A DNA stretch of 64,000 bases from Pseudomonas psychrophila (GTDB lineage Bacteria; Pseudomonadota; Gammaproteobacteria; Pseudomonadales; Pseudomonadaceae), in assembly GCF_001043005.1 (NCBI RefSeq), contig NZ_JYKZ01000007.1:144880-208879 (forward strand), in the 5' to 3' direction. The translations under genes and the position numbers were made by a program. The notes below the pieces were generated by a model that saw only the letters and a program-made list of their open reading frames with translations, did no database searches and was not told the DNA's origin. Shown here piece by piece: positions 24,881 through 33,895 of this stretch. Each line of letters starts with the position of its first letter. Position 1 is the first letter of the stretch.

Positions 24881-26464
24881 ATGACTCAGATTCTCGGTCA
24901 CAACTACATCGGTGGCCAACGCAGCGCCCTGGGCAGCGTCATCGTCAAAAGCGTCGACGCCAGCACCGGCGAGACACTGCCCTACGATTTTCACCAGGCC
25001 ACCCCTGAGGAAGTTGACCAGGCCGCCACAGCGGCTGCGGCGGCCTACCCGGCCTACCGCGCGTTGAGTGCTGAACGCCGCGCCAGGTTCCTGGACGCAA
25101 TCGCGGATGAGCTGGATGCCCTGGGCGATGACTTCGTGGCGGTTGTCTGCCGGGAAACTGCATTGCCTTCGGGTCGTATTCTGGGTGAGCGTGGGCGCAC
25201 CAGCGGACAAATGCGCTTGTTCGCCAAGGTGCTGCGCCGTGGTGATTTTTATGGCGCACGCATCGATCAGGCTCTGCCGGATCGCGCTCCGATGCCCCGT
25301 CCCGACCTGCGCCAGTACCGCATTGGCCTGGGGCCGGTGGCGGTGTTTGGCGCCAGTAACTTCCCTTTGGCGTTCTCCACAGCGGGCGGTGACACCGCCT
25401 CGGCGTTGGCGGCCGGCTGCCCGGTAGTGTTCAAGGCCCACAGCGGGCATATGGCTACTGCGCAATGGGTCGCTGATGCGTTGATGCGTGCCGCCGAACG
25501 CACCGGCATGCCCGGCGGAGTATTTAACATGATCTACGGCGCAGGCGTTGGTGAGGCGCTGGTCAAGCACCCGGCGATTCATGCCGTGGGCTTTACCGGC
25601 TCGCTCAAGGGCGGCCGCGCGTTATGTGATATGGCAGCGGCACGTCCGCGGCCGATCCCTGTGTTCGCCGAGATGTCGAGTATCAACCCGGTGATCATCC
25701 TGCCCCAGGCCCTTGCCGTACGCGGTGCGACCATCGCCCGCGAACTCTGTGCCTCGGTTGTGCAAGGTTGCGGGCAGTTCTGTACCAATCCAGGGTTGGT
25801 CATCGGGGTGCGCTCGGCTGCGTTCACGGCCTTCATTGAGCAGTTGGCCGGGCACATCAGCGAACAGCCTGCGCAGACCATGCTCAACGCCGGCACGTTG
25901 CGCAGCTATGGCCAAGGTCTGGACAAGCTGCTTGCCCATCACGCCATCCAACGCCTGGCCGGGCAGGCTCAGCAGGGTAATCAGGCATGGCCACAGCTGT
26001 TTAAGGCTGATGTCAGCTTATTGCTCGAAGGGGATGAGGTGTTACAAGAAGAAGTCTTCGGGCCGAGCACAGTGGTGGTAGAAGTTGATGATCAGGTACA
26101 GCTCAGTGCCGCGATAAACAGCTTGCATGGCCAACTTACGGCCACCTTGATCGGCGAAGTGACTGACTTTGAACAGTTCGGCGAATTGACTGCGCTGCTG
26201 GAACATAAAGTCGGGCGTGTCCTGCTTAATGGTTACCCGACCGGCGTGGAAGTCTGCGACTCGATGGTCCACGGCGGACCTTACCCTGCCACCTCCGATG
26301 CCAGGGGCACTTCAGTGGGTAGCTTGGCGATCGACCGTTTCCTGCGCCCGGTGTGTTTCCAGAACTACCCCGACAGCCTGTTGCCTGACGCATTGAAAAA
26401 CGCCAACCCTTTGGGCCTTCACCGCCTGGTGGATGGCCAATGGTCGGACCGCTCGCTGGGTTGA
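24881..26464 (+). CDS. NADP-type aldehyde dehydrogenase, 2-oxoglutarate semialdehyde (2,5-dioxovalerate) dehydrogenase
   Basis: A 527-residue aldehyde dehydrogenase. The catalytic Glu is in FAEMSSINPV, the catalytic Cys in QGCGQFCTNPG, and cofactor-binding elements include GASNFPLAFS, KAHSGH and GFTGSLKGGR. EMSSINP and GQFCTNPG are marks of the KGSADH group that oxidises 2-oxoglutarate semialdehyde to 2-oxoglutarate. The ATG at 24881 has AAAGGAG 9 nt upstream. It is the last gene of the sugar-acid operon. The same semialdehyde arises from galactarate/talarate, so it may also serve the cluster at 0.8-3.4 kb (inference). Confidence 0.88.
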   Translation: MTQILGHNYIGGQRSALGSVIVKSVDASTGETLPYDFHQATPEEVDQAATAAAAAYPAYRALSAERRARFLDAIADELDALGDDFVAVVCRETALPSGRILGERGRTSGQMRLFAKVLRRGDFYGARIDQALPDRAPMPRPDLRQYRIGLGPVAVFGASNFPLAFSTAGGDTASALAAGCPVVFKAHSGHMATAQWVADALMRAAERTGMPGGVFNMIYGAGVGEALVKHPAIHAVGFTGSLKGGRALCDMAAARPRPIPVFAEMSSINPVIILPQALAVRGATIARELCASVVQGCGQFCTNPGLVIGVRSAAFTAFIEQLAGHISEQPAQTMLNAGTLRSYGQGLDKLLAHHAIQRLAGQAQQGNQAWPQLFKADVSLLLEGDEVLQEEVFGPSTVVVEVDDQVQLSAAINSLHGQLTATLIGEVTDFEQFGELTALLEHKVGRVLLNGYPTGVEVCDSMVHGGPYPATSDARGTSVGSLAIDRFLRPVCFQNYPDSLLPDALKNANPLGLHRLVDGQWSDRSLG

Positions 26465-26597
26465 TCCTGCCGCGATGCCGTGTGCAGATACCAAGGTGTC
26501 TGCGCACGTAACCTTGGGTATCAAACCTGTGCAGGCGCGATGGCCATCTGCACCGATGGCATGGCGCCCTCCTCCTCCAATTAAATCCCCGGAGCTT

Positions 26598-26613
26598 CGA
26601 TAGCGAGCTATCG
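26598..26613. promoter_or_regulatory. 16-bp inverted repeat in the gap before mocA
   Basis: CGATAGC-GA-GCTATCG lies about 145 nt upstream of the MocA-like gene and 135 nt past the aldehyde dehydrogenase. It may be an operator or a weak hairpin. The rest of the 294-nt gap (26465-26758) shows nothing convincing. Confidence 0.35.
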
Positions 26614-26758
26614 TGATGCACTGTGTCGCGTCGACAAAGCGGCTTTGAACGATGAGGCCGCCCTGAAGGATATCCAGAGCGGCCTGACCAATCGAACCAA
26701 TTGCCGGGGTGGTTTCAACAATGTTTTCAAGCATCTGCGAGAGCAGTGGTTTTGGTCC

Positions 26759-27322
26759 ATGAACATGAACGTAACGGTGTTAGTGCTGGCAGCAGGTAAA
26801 GGAATGCGCTTTGCTAGCAGTGGTGGCCATACACATAAACTGCAAGCGCTACTGGCTGGAAAACCGGTCATGAGCCATGTGCTGGAAGCCGTGGAAAAGG
26901 CTGGCTTGCAGTGCTATGTAGTCAGTCCTGCGGGAGCAGAGACTGAAGGTATGGGAGACTCCATTGCCTGCGGTGTGCGTTCTACGCAGGGTGCGGCGGG
27001 TTGGTTGATCTTGCCTGCTGATATGCCACTGGTGTGCTCTACAACACTTCGCGCCGTTGCGCAGGCTTTAATCACTGACGAACCCTATCAGGCCGTCGTG
27101 CCGTACTGGGAACAGCGCCAAGGCCACCCTGTCGCTTTCGCAGCGAGTTGTGCTGAGGCGTTGCTGGGCTTGCGGGGTGACCAAGGGGCTCGCTCAGTAC
27201 TGCAAGCCCTGGACAGTCAAGGGCAAGTCAAAGCCCTGTTGGTTGATGACCCAGGCATCGTGCATGACATCGATACCTTAGAAGATTTGCAACGAGCCGA
27301 ACTCTGGCTTAGTACCCATTGA
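26759..27322 (+). CDS. MocA/MobA-like molybdenum cofactor nucleotidyltransferase
   Basis: A 187-residue NTP-transferase-fold protein. The signature VLVLAAGKGMRF with a downstream HKLQALLAGKPV is the nucleotide-binding loop, and LPADMPLV is the metal-binding DxP region. MocA attaches CMP to molybdopterin to give MCD for xanthine-dehydrogenase-type enzymes. I chose ATG 26759 (second ATG two codons on), as 38 more N-terminal residues in a longer frame do not fit the family. It is followed 41 nt later by xdhC and further on by a molybdenum hydroxylase operon, so it probably matures that enzyme. Confidence 0.85.
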   Translation: MNMNVTVLVLAAGKGMRFASSGGHTHKLQALLAGKPVMSHVLEAVEKAGLQCYVVSPAGAETEGMGDSIACGVRSTQGAAGWLILPADMPLVCSTTLRAVAQALITDEPYQAVVPYWEQRQGHPVAFAASCAEALLGLRGDQGARSVLQALDSQGQVKALLVDDPGIVHDIDTLEDLQRAELWLSTH

Positions 27323-27363
27323 TTACACCTCACATGTGTCACAACGTTGTTGTCGGAGAAGCC

Positions 27364-28368
27364 ATGGATGCTGTCGATATAACAGTTTTGCGTGCTCTGC
27401 ACGCATGGCGCCAAGCAGGGCAAGCCGCGTTGCTCATCACTGTTGTAAAGACCTGGGGATCATCGCCTCGTCCAGTCGGAGCGATGCTGGCCCTGCGAGT
27501 CGGGGCAGAAATGGTGGGTTCAGTCTCGGGCGGGTGCATTGAGGATGACCTGTTTGATCGCTTTAAAGAGATTGAAACGACGCCATCAACCACTGTGGTT
27601 CGTTATGGCGTGACCGCAGAGGAAGCCAACCGTTTTGGCTTGCCTTGCGGGGGCACCATTGAGTTGATGGTGGAGCGCAACCCTTGTGCAGAACGGCTTG
27701 AACAGCTACTGGAGTATCTGGATGGCGGGGCCTTGGTGCGGCGTACCGTGGAGTGCGAAACCGGGGATGTGCAGTTAACCGTCGTCAACAAGTACGCACC
27801 ATTGTTTTTAGATAATCAGCAACTGGCAATGTACATAGGCCCGCGATGGCGCATGTTGCTGATCGGTGCCGGGGTACTCGCAAGGTATCTAGCGGCAATT
27901 GCCCAGAGCACGGGATTTACGGTCACGGTATGCGACCCTCGTCCTGAACATACATTCAGCTGGAACGAGAACGAAGTTCCCCTGTTACGGTGTATGCCAG
28001 ATGATGCAGTCACCGCTTTCAGGCCAGACCCAAGCTCATGCGTGGTGACGCTTAGTCACGATCCTAAACTGGATGATTTGGCGATAATAGAGGCGCTCCA
28101 GAGCCCCGCTTTTTATGTCGGTGCCATTGGTTCGCGTCAGAACAATGAGGCTCGGCGTGCACGATTGATTGAGCACTTTGAGATTGAAAAGGAAACAATG
28201 CAACGGCTGCATGGCCCCATTGGTTTATTCATCGACAGTAAAACCCCTGCTGAAATAGCGGTGAGCATTATGGCGGAGATTATTGCCATTAAAAACGGTG
28301 TCATCCTTGAACCTGCGATGCAGATCAGCGTGGGCAAACTAAAAAAAGAGCAGTTTGAGCGCAGCTGA
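27364..28368 (+). CDS. xdhC: XdhC/CoxI-family molybdoenzyme maturation factor
   Basis: A 334-residue protein with the N-terminal XdhC/CoxI domain (LLITVVKTWGSSPRPVGAML and GSVSGGCIEDDL) and a C-terminal Rossmann domain (MLLIGAGVLARYLAAIAQSTGFTVTVCDPR; DPKLDDLAIIEAL; GAIGSRQNNEARRARL). XdhC proteins bind molybdenum cofactor and promote its sulfuration and insertion into xanthine-dehydrogenase-like enzymes. The ATG at 27364 follows GGAGAA. It lies between MocA and the molybdenum hydroxylase subunits, all on the plus strand, and so is a dedicated chaperone for that enzyme. Confidence 0.88.
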   Translation: MDAVDITVLRALHAWRQAGQAALLITVVKTWGSSPRPVGAMLALRVGAEMVGSVSGGCIEDDLFDRFKEIETTPSTTVVRYGVTAEEANRFGLPCGGTIELMVERNPCAERLEQLLEYLDGGALVRRTVECETGDVQLTVVNKYAPLFLDNQQLAMYIGPRWRMLLIGAGVLARYLAAIAQSTGFTVTVCDPRPEHTFSWNENEVPLLRCMPDDAVTAFRPDPSSCVVTLSHDPKLDDLAIIEALQSPAFYVGAIGSRQNNEARRARLIEHFEIEKETMQRLHGPIGLFIDSKTPAEIAVSIMAEIIAIKNGVILEPAMQISVGKLKKEQFERS

Positions 28369-28649
28369 CTTAGTTTGGTCACATGAAAGCCTTTCAAAAG
28401 CAAGTCTTTTACCCTCGATATCAAAACTGGCGTGCGGGTAACTCTTCGCGACTGTTTTTAGAGAGAACGATCGGTGCGTTTATTTAACTTTCAGGTGGAT
28501 TTCTATTATTTGAATCTGGCTTTCTATCGCTTTTTATCTAAGCTATTTATCTGGGATTTTTAGCGCTCACCTAATGATTTTTTTCTTGCGCTTGCATCTA
28601 TGCTCAATGACTACTTAAACCGGTATGACTGTGTTTAGAGGAAGCAAAC
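28369..28649. promoter_or_regulatory. AT-rich 281-nt leader of the molybdenum hydroxylase operon
   Basis: No gene is seen here. The stretch is much more AT-rich than its flanks. It includes a possible sigma-70 pair, TTGCAT (around 28593) with TTAAAC 17 nt later, and an AGAGGAAGC ribosome-binding site just before the ATG at 28650. The length and composition suggest a separately controlled promoter for the structural genes. Confidence 0.4.
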
Positions 28650-31583
28650 ATGGCATCAGGCATCAATCGACGCGACTTTATCAAGCTTGGAACGTTTGCG
28701 GGTATCACTGTTATGTTCGGCCGCTTGCCTGCGCTTCAGGCGCGTGAAGTTCATTCAGGAGCGCAAACATCCGAATGGATGGCGCCCGATGGCAGTGTGA
28801 AATATCGATGGGATGCGATACGAAAAGTCACGGGGGAAAAAGTATTCGCCCGTGACTTCCGCTCCAAAAACCTGCCTGGCTGGCCAGAAAAACAAGCCCA
28901 TGGTTTTTTCCTCAAAGCAACCGACGTCGAACATGCATTTGACGATATTGACCTGTCGATGCTTGGACCAGACTTGCAGCCAGATCGGGTTTTAAAGCAT
29001 GCCGATTTGGAAAAAGACGGTGTCCGGGTCCCCGAACTGGCAGATCTAGGCGTTGGGTTTTACGGTCAGGACTTTCTGCTGCCGGCGGGTAACACGGCCC
29101 CACTGTACGGGCACCCTGTGGCTTTATTGATCTTCCATGACTTTGACCGTTTTGAAGCGGCCAAGCGGCGTTTGCGATTCGAAACCACTGCAGTCAAATA
29201 TGGCAGGAAGACGGGATTGATCCAGCCTCCCAATTATGGGGCGGCGCGTTATGTGAGAATCGCTGGTGAGACGCCATCCGCCCCTCCTGCCTTTGCACCT
29301 ATTCAGGATGCTGTTATTTGGGGGGATTTTGACGGTGATACGCCGACCTGGCCCAAAGCCGATCCTGACGGCATCTTTGTTCCGCGCTCAGTCTTGTTGC
29401 CTCATCGCGGCGGTGGCGGTGTTCGCGATCCATTAAAAGTCGCTCAGCAGACCGATGAGCCGATGCGCCGGGGTATGGCCGCTGCGGGCATTATTGAGGC
29501 AGAAATTGAAGCTGCACGTAACAACCCTGCAAAACTTGTTGTGCAACGCCAGGGTTTTTCGCAGTCCATTGACCCCAGTGCCATGGAGCCTGATAACGGT
29601 AATGCTTGGTACGATGCATCGACGCGCACCTTGCATGTACTGATTGCTGCGCAGTCTCCGTATGAAGTTGCGCGGGTTGCCGCGTTCATGGTCAAAGATA
29701 ACAAGCGCTTTCCCGTCGAAAAGATTGAACTGGTGTCTGGCACCACCGTTGGATATGGCTCCAAAGATCACTCCATTTTCCCGTTCTACACGATTGCCGC
29801 TTGTTTTTATGGCGATGGCCTGCCCGTGCGCCTGGCAAATGACCGCTACGAGCAGTTCCAGTTGGGCATGAAGCGCCACAGTATCGAGATGGATCTAACG
29901 CTGGTCGCTGATCGCAAGACCGGGAAGTTCGAGGTGCTTAAAGCTTTCTATAATTGTAATGGGGGTGGTCGCGCCAACTTTTCTTTCTCAGTGGCGCAAG
30001 TCGCTGCCACCGCAGCACAGTCCATCTATTACTTTCCCAAGTCCGATCTGGCCACTGCTGCGATTGCAACTGCCGCAGTCGAAGCGGGCTCGATGCGCGG
30101 GTACGGCACTCTCCAGGCCATGTCTATCACAGAGTTACTGATTGACGAAGTTGCTGCGCAGTTGGGGATGGACGCCATTGAGTTGCGTAAGCGAAATGCA
30201 TTGCAGGCAGGCGATCCCAACACTCAGGGTGCGGTCCAGCTGGGTGACCCACGTAATCTAGAGATGCTTGACCTCGCCTCGAGTCATCCACTGTGGCTGA
30301 ACCGCGAGCAGGCAAAAGTTAAATACGAGGCAGCCAATCCCGGCCGTCGCTACGGCGTGGGCTTTGCACAAGTTCAGAAAGACTATGGAACGGGTGCAGA
30401 TACCACGGCGCTGTTATTAGAGTTCGATGCAGCAGGCAAGATTACAATGCGCCACTGCGTACAAGAAATTGGTACCGGTGCTACGACGGCGCAGCAAGTC
30501 ATGGTGCAGCGCTTGCTGGGCAAGGCACCTGATATCGCAATTTTTGGTGAAACCAACTTCGCTCAGTTGCCGCTCAAGAGTAATTTCGAACCGTTCTCCA
30601 TTACACAGGAACAACAGGACGAGCTTGCACGGGACCCTTTCTGGGTGCCCGCTATTTTGCCCGCGATGAGCGCTTCAAACAGTGTCTACTTCATCGGATT
30701 TGGTACACGTCAGGCTGCTCAATTTCTACTTGAAAATACTGTTTGGCCTGCTGCGCAGGCCATTTGGAGCAGTGGTCCGGCAGGAGGCCAACTGGCGAGT
30801 GGCTATATGACCGCCAAAGACCTGCGGGCAGTGCCTGGCGGCATCGGCGGCGGTGGTATGGCGCCAATAGCATTCGAAGCAATCGCCCGTAAAGCCCATG
30901 AAATGGGGCTTGTCACAGGCGTTGCCCTGCACTGCTTCAGCCGTTGGCAATGGGCTCGTGCCGATTTCGAGATTCCTGGACTGGGGATCAAGAATCTACC
31001 CGCAGATGCAATCGCAGTGCGCTATGGAGATGCTGCTCCCGAGTCGTTGAAGGCAAGAATGTCTACCGGCGGCTATGACTTCATCAAGCGCAGTAACGTT
31101 CAGTTTCCGTCTGCCCAGCGCAACAACGCGGGTGTCACCACCTATACACCCGCAGCCTGCCTGGTAGAACTGAATGTCAACACCTTCACAGGGCACGTTG
31201 AGATCATGAATCATCACAGTTTGCTCGATCCCGGCAATATCATTGTGCCTGCTCTGGTGTCAGGCCAGCAGCAAGGCGGTATCGCCATGGGTATTGGTCA
31301 CGCGCTGATGGAAGAACTCCCTTTGTACGGTGATGGCCCGGGGAACGGCACCTGGAACTTCAACCGCTACAGGTTGCCACGGGCCAAAGATGTCGCCGTG
31401 TGGACGCAAACCGCCACCTATCTTGATCCTCTCACTGAAACATCTCCACCCAAAGGGTTGGCCGAGGTGGTGATGATCCCGGTTGTAGCTGCGACGGGTA
31501 ATGCCATTACTCATGCCATAGGAACGCGCTTCTATCACCTTCCAGTGACAGCCAACAAAATTAAAAAGGCGTTGATGCTATGA
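28650..31583 (+). CDS. Tat-exported molybdopterin-binding large subunit of a xanthine-dehydrogenase-family enzyme
   Basis: A 977-residue protein. The N-terminus is a twin-arginine signal (INRRDFIKLGTFAGITVMFG), so the enzyme folds with cofactor and is exported to the periplasm. Mo-cofactor motifs include GSMRGYGTLQAM, QEIGTGATTAQQ and, near the C-terminus, GLAEVVMIPVV, whose Glu matches the catalytic base of the family. It is about 200 residues longer than xanthine dehydrogenase large subunits, in the range of periplasmic aldehyde or N-heterocycle dehydrogenases. Its stop overlaps the start of the [2Fe-2S] subunit (ATGA), and a cytochrome c follows. An aldehyde or nitrogen heterocycle is a plausible substrate. 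Confidence 0.88.
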   Translation: MASGINRRDFIKLGTFAGITVMFGRLPALQAREVHSGAQTSEWMAPDGSVKYRWDAIRKVTGEKVFARDFRSKNLPGWPEKQAHGFFLKATDVEHAFDDIDLSMLGPDLQPDRVLKHADLEKDGVRVPELADLGVGFYGQDFLLPAGNTAPLYGHPVALLIFHDFDRFEAAKRRLRFETTAVKYGRKTGLIQPPNYGAARYVRIAGETPSAPPAFAPIQDAVIWGDFDGDTPTWPKADPDGIFVPRSVLLPHRGGGGVRDPLKVAQQTDEPMRRGMAAAGIIEAEIEAARNNPAKLVVQRQGFSQSIDPSAMEPDNGNAWYDASTRTLHVLIAAQSPYEVARVAAFMVKDNKRFPVEKIELVSGTTVGYGSKDHSIFPFYTIAACFYGDGLPVRLANDRYEQFQLGMKRHSIEMDLTLVADRKTGKFEVLKAFYNCNGGGRANFSFSVAQVAATAAQSIYYFPKSDLATAAIATAAVEAGSMRGYGTLQAMSITELLIDEVAAQLGMDAIELRKRNALQAGDPNTQGAVQLGDPRNLEMLDLASSHPLWLNREQAKVKYEAANPGRRYGVGFAQVQKDYGTGADTTALLLEFDAAGKITMRHCVQEIGTGATTAQQVMVQRLLGKAPDIAIFGETNFAQLPLKSNFEPFSITQEQQDELARDPFWVPAILPAMSASNSVYFIGFGTRQAAQFLLENTVWPAAQAIWSSGPAGGQLASGYMTAKDLRAVPGGIGGGGMAPIAFEAIARKAHEMGLVTGVALHCFSRWQWARADFEIPGLGIKNLPADAIAVRYGDAAPESLKARMSTGGYDFIKRSNVQFPSAQRNNAGVTTYTPAACLVELNVNTFTGHVEIMNHHSLLDPGNIIVPALVSGQQQGGIAMGIGHALMEELPLYGDGPGNGTWNFNRYRLPRAKDVAVWTQTATYLDPLTETSPPKGLAEVVMIPVVAATGNAITHAIGTRFYHLPVTANKIKKALML

Positions 31584-32125
31584 GTATTGAGAAACGCTCA
31601 CTGACCCTCACCATAAACGGGCAGAAAGTAGGTCCGGTAGACGCGCCTGTGGGCATGCCCATGATCGATTTTTTGCATGATCACCTTGATCTGACAGGCA
31701 CTCGTTTTGGTTGCGGGCAAGGTATTTGCCATGCGTGCACCGTCATGGAAATTCAACCCGACGGAATCCCCATAGAGACGCGCACGTGTATCTTTGACGC
31801 CCATTTTTTTAATGGCAAAACGCTGATTACCATTGAAGGCCAGGCCAAGCGGGATGAGCATGGCGAGGTGAGCGACCTGACCCCGATACAGCAGGCATTT
31901 ATCGAGCACTTTTCATTTCAGTGCGGTTATTGCACTCCGGGGTTCGTGACTGCGGCCACCGTATTTGTTGAATCTTTAAAACGCCAACCTGTAAAACGTG
32001 CCGACTTACAAAGTCGAATCGAAACAGCGCTCAATGACCATATCTGTCGTTGTACCGGGTATGTCCGTTACTACCAGGCTGTTCAGGACGTCGCGCTGAA
32101 GACTCCTGGCTGTGTGATCGACTAA
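31580..32125 (+). CDS. [2Fe-2S] iron-sulfur subunit of the molybdenum hydroxylase
   Basis: A 181-residue protein with the plant-ferredoxin-type cluster FGCGQGICHACTV and a second Cys in RTCIF, then the helical domain with FQCGYCTPGF and HICRCTGYVRYY for the second cluster. It passes electrons from the Mo site to the cytochrome. It overlaps the large-subunit gene by 4 nt and precedes the cytochrome by 10 nt. It has no signal peptide of its own, so it probably hitch-hikes with the Tat-exported large subunit, as in related enzymes. Confidence 0.93.
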   Translation: MSIEKRSLTLTINGQKVGPVDAPVGMPMIDFLHDHLDLTGTRFGCGQGICHACTVMEIQPDGIPIETRTCIFDAHFFNGKTLITIEGQAKRDEHGEVSDLTPIQQAFIEHFSFQCGYCTPGFVTAATVFVESLKRQPVKRADLQSRIETALNDHICRCTGYVRYYQAVQDVALKTPGCVID

Positions 32126-32135
32126 GGAGCAGGCG

Positions 32136-33431
32136 ATGAAACGTAATCGTTTACGCAATGGCTTGGCGGGTTTCATTGTTGTCGCGGTTTTGCTTGCTCT
32201 GGCCGTACTGCTGGGTGTGTTCCGTCCCTCAACGGTTGCACCTGGTGTACAGCAACCGCTGACGGATGCGCAGACCCGGGAGTTGCTCCCCCGTGGCCGT
32301 GAGTTGGCCCTGGCTGGAAATTGCATGGGCTGCCATTCGCTGCCTCAGGGGCCAAGAGGCGCCGGCGGTGTACCTATTGATACACCGTTTGGAACCCTCT
32401 ATTCGACCAACATAACCCCTGACAAGACCCATGGCATCGGCAACTACACCCGTGAAGACTTTCATCGTGTGCTGCGTGATGGCATTGCACCCGGCAACAG
32501 GAATCTGTATCCGGGCATGCCTTTTGTATTCACGCATATCACACGCTCCGAAGACATTGATGCCTTGTATGCCTACATCATGAGCCTGCCGTCTATTGCT
32601 GAGCCCAATGTTGCTAACACCGGAGTGTTCAGGCTGCCTGTGCGGCCATTCATGAACTTTTGGGCATTGATCAACTTTCCAGACCGTCAACCGCCTGTAC
32701 GGGAGGGGGCATCGGAACAATGGTTGCGCGGCGCTTATTTAGTGGAAGGTCTGGGGCATTGCGGGGCCTGTCATACGCCACGCAATATCACGATGGGTGT
32801 TTCTTTTGCACGCTCCCTGGAGGGAGGTGACGTCGTTGATGGCCTGGTGGTCCCAGACATCACTGCACAGACGCTGGCAAAGCGAGGCTTCAACACGACG
32901 TCATTGAGCGAGTATCTGAGCTCCGGCATCTCTGCCCAAGGCACAGCCTTTGGCAGTATGTATACCGTGACGCACTTCTCTACCAGTGCGATGCAAGCGG
33001 CTGATGTGGATGCTATCGCCTCATACCTGATGACCGGTAAGGATGGTCAACTGCTTCAGCCGGCAAAAGGACCTGAGCCACTCCCTGCTGCCAGTGATAC
33101 GCCGTTGCAGCGTGGCCGACTCAGTTACCTCTCCGTATGTGCCGGATGTCACGGGACGAATGGGGAAGGCATTCCAAATGTTGCGCCACCAATGAATGGC
33201 AATATTGCTGTCGTCATGGACAGCCCGGTTAATCTGCTGACCGTTATTTTGCAGGGGGTTCCCACACAAACATTCACCGGGAATCAGCGCATGTATGCCA
33301 TGCCGGGATTTGCGGATCGCATGAGTGCTGAGGAAGTGGCGGGGTTAGCCTCCTGGATGCGTGCTCAATGGGGCGGCCAGGGCAAGGCAATTACGGCAGA
33401 GCAAGTCGAGGGAATCGCTTCTGGCAAATAG
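32136..33431 (+). CDS. Membrane-anchored triheme cytochrome c (dehydrogenase electron acceptor)
   Basis: A 431-residue protein with an N-terminal membrane helix (about residues 10-29) and three CxxCH heme sites: CMGCH (63-67), CGACH (209-213) and CAGCH (335-339). The three-domain layout is that of alcohol/aldehyde dehydrogenase cytochrome subunits (AdhB type). It would carry electrons from the periplasmic molybdenum hydroxylase to the ubiquinone pool or a terminal oxidase. It is the last gene of the operon, and a hairpin lies 35 nt after the stop. Confidence 0.92.
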   Translation: MKRNRLRNGLAGFIVVAVLLALAVLLGVFRPSTVAPGVQQPLTDAQTRELLPRGRELALAGNCMGCHSLPQGPRGAGGVPIDTPFGTLYSTNITPDKTHGIGNYTREDFHRVLRDGIAPGNRNLYPGMPFVFTHITRSEDIDALYAYIMSLPSIAEPNVANTGVFRLPVRPFMNFWALINFPDRQPPVREGASEQWLRGAYLVEGLGHCGACHTPRNITMGVSFARSLEGGDVVDGLVVPDITAQTLAKRGFNTTSLSEYLSSGISAQGTAFGSMYTVTHFSTSAMQAADVDAIASYLMTGKDGQLLQPAKGPEPLPAASDTPLQRGRLSYLSVCAGCHGTNGEGIPNVAPPMNGNIAVVMDSPVNLLTVILQGVPTQTFTGNQRMYAMPGFADRMSAEEVAGLASWMRAQWGGQGKAITAEQVEGIASGK

Positions 33432-33465
33432 GCAACTCAAAACCCTGGCGCGGGCTAAATCGGTC

Positions 33466-33488
33466 GGGATCATTGTGACAATGATCCC
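33466..33488. terminator. Perfect 10-bp hairpin after the cytochrome gene
   Basis: GGGATCATTG (33466-33475), loop TGA, and the exact complement (33479-33488). It lies between the convergent cytochrome and ArsR genes. There is no T-run, but the near-perfect 23-bp palindrome could end transcription from both sides or bind a regulator. Confidence 0.55.
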
Positions 33489-33512
33489 TGCCCTCGCCGC
33501 ACTGTTTGGCAC

Positions 33513-33812
33513 TCAGGCCTGGGACAAGATGCAGTCCAGCAAGCCCGGAAAGCGCAGATTGAGCTCCTGGGAGCGCAGTGAATTCATGTGCGTGGTGCCC
33601 ACATTTCGCGTATGAACCAGCCCGGCGTCACGCAAGACCCGGAAATGATGGGACATGCTGGACTTGGGTCGACCGCCGTCCAGCTCGCCGCACGAGGCTT
33701 CAGTGACGCCTGCAAGGTAGCGGACAATCTCGAAACGGACGGGGTCGCTCAGGGCGTAAAGCAAACGCTCGAGAATGAAGTCAGGGGGAACAGGATGTTT
33801 GAAGGTACGCAT
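33513..33812 (-). CDS. ArsR-family transcriptional regulator
   Basis: A 99-residue winged-helix protein: LERLLYALSDPVRFEIVRYLAG, then SCGELDGGRPKSSMSHHFRVLRDAGLVHTRN as the HTH. No ArsR-type metal-binding CxC is visible, and the only cysteine near the HTH is the one in EASCGEL, so it may respond to an electrophile through that Cys or to another ligand. The ATG at 33812 starts MRTFKHPVPP; longer in-frame starts exist but add atypical residues. It is divergent from the XenA-type reductase with an inverted repeat between them. Confidence 0.85.
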   Translation of the reverse strand: MRTFKHPVPPDFILERLLYALSDPVRFEIVRYLAGVTEASCGELDGGRPKSSMSHHFRVLRDAGLVHTRNVGTTHMNSLRSQELNLRFPGLLDCILSQA

Positions 33813-33850
33813 GTGCCGATGATAACCAAGGCTTTCAATGAATGCCATAT

Positions 33851-33866
33851 TTCGATTACTATCGAA
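33851..33866. promoter_or_regulatory. Candidate ArsR-family operator
   Basis: TTCGAT-TACT-ATCGAA is a perfect 16-bp dyad in the 83-nt divergent gap between the arsR-type gene and xenA. It lies 30 nt upstream of the xenA start, so a bound repressor would block xenA transcription or its promoter. Confidence 0.62.
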
Positions 33867-33895
33867 CAAGCGAATCAATCTCCCGGAGCCTGCAC

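Noticed and set aside
26312..26734. A 140-residue minus-strand frame spanning the end of the aldehyde dehydrogenase and the following gap
   Set aside because: Parts look protein-like by eye, but most of it opposes the aldehyde dehydrogenase and it has no start signal; a pseudogene remnant could not be supported.
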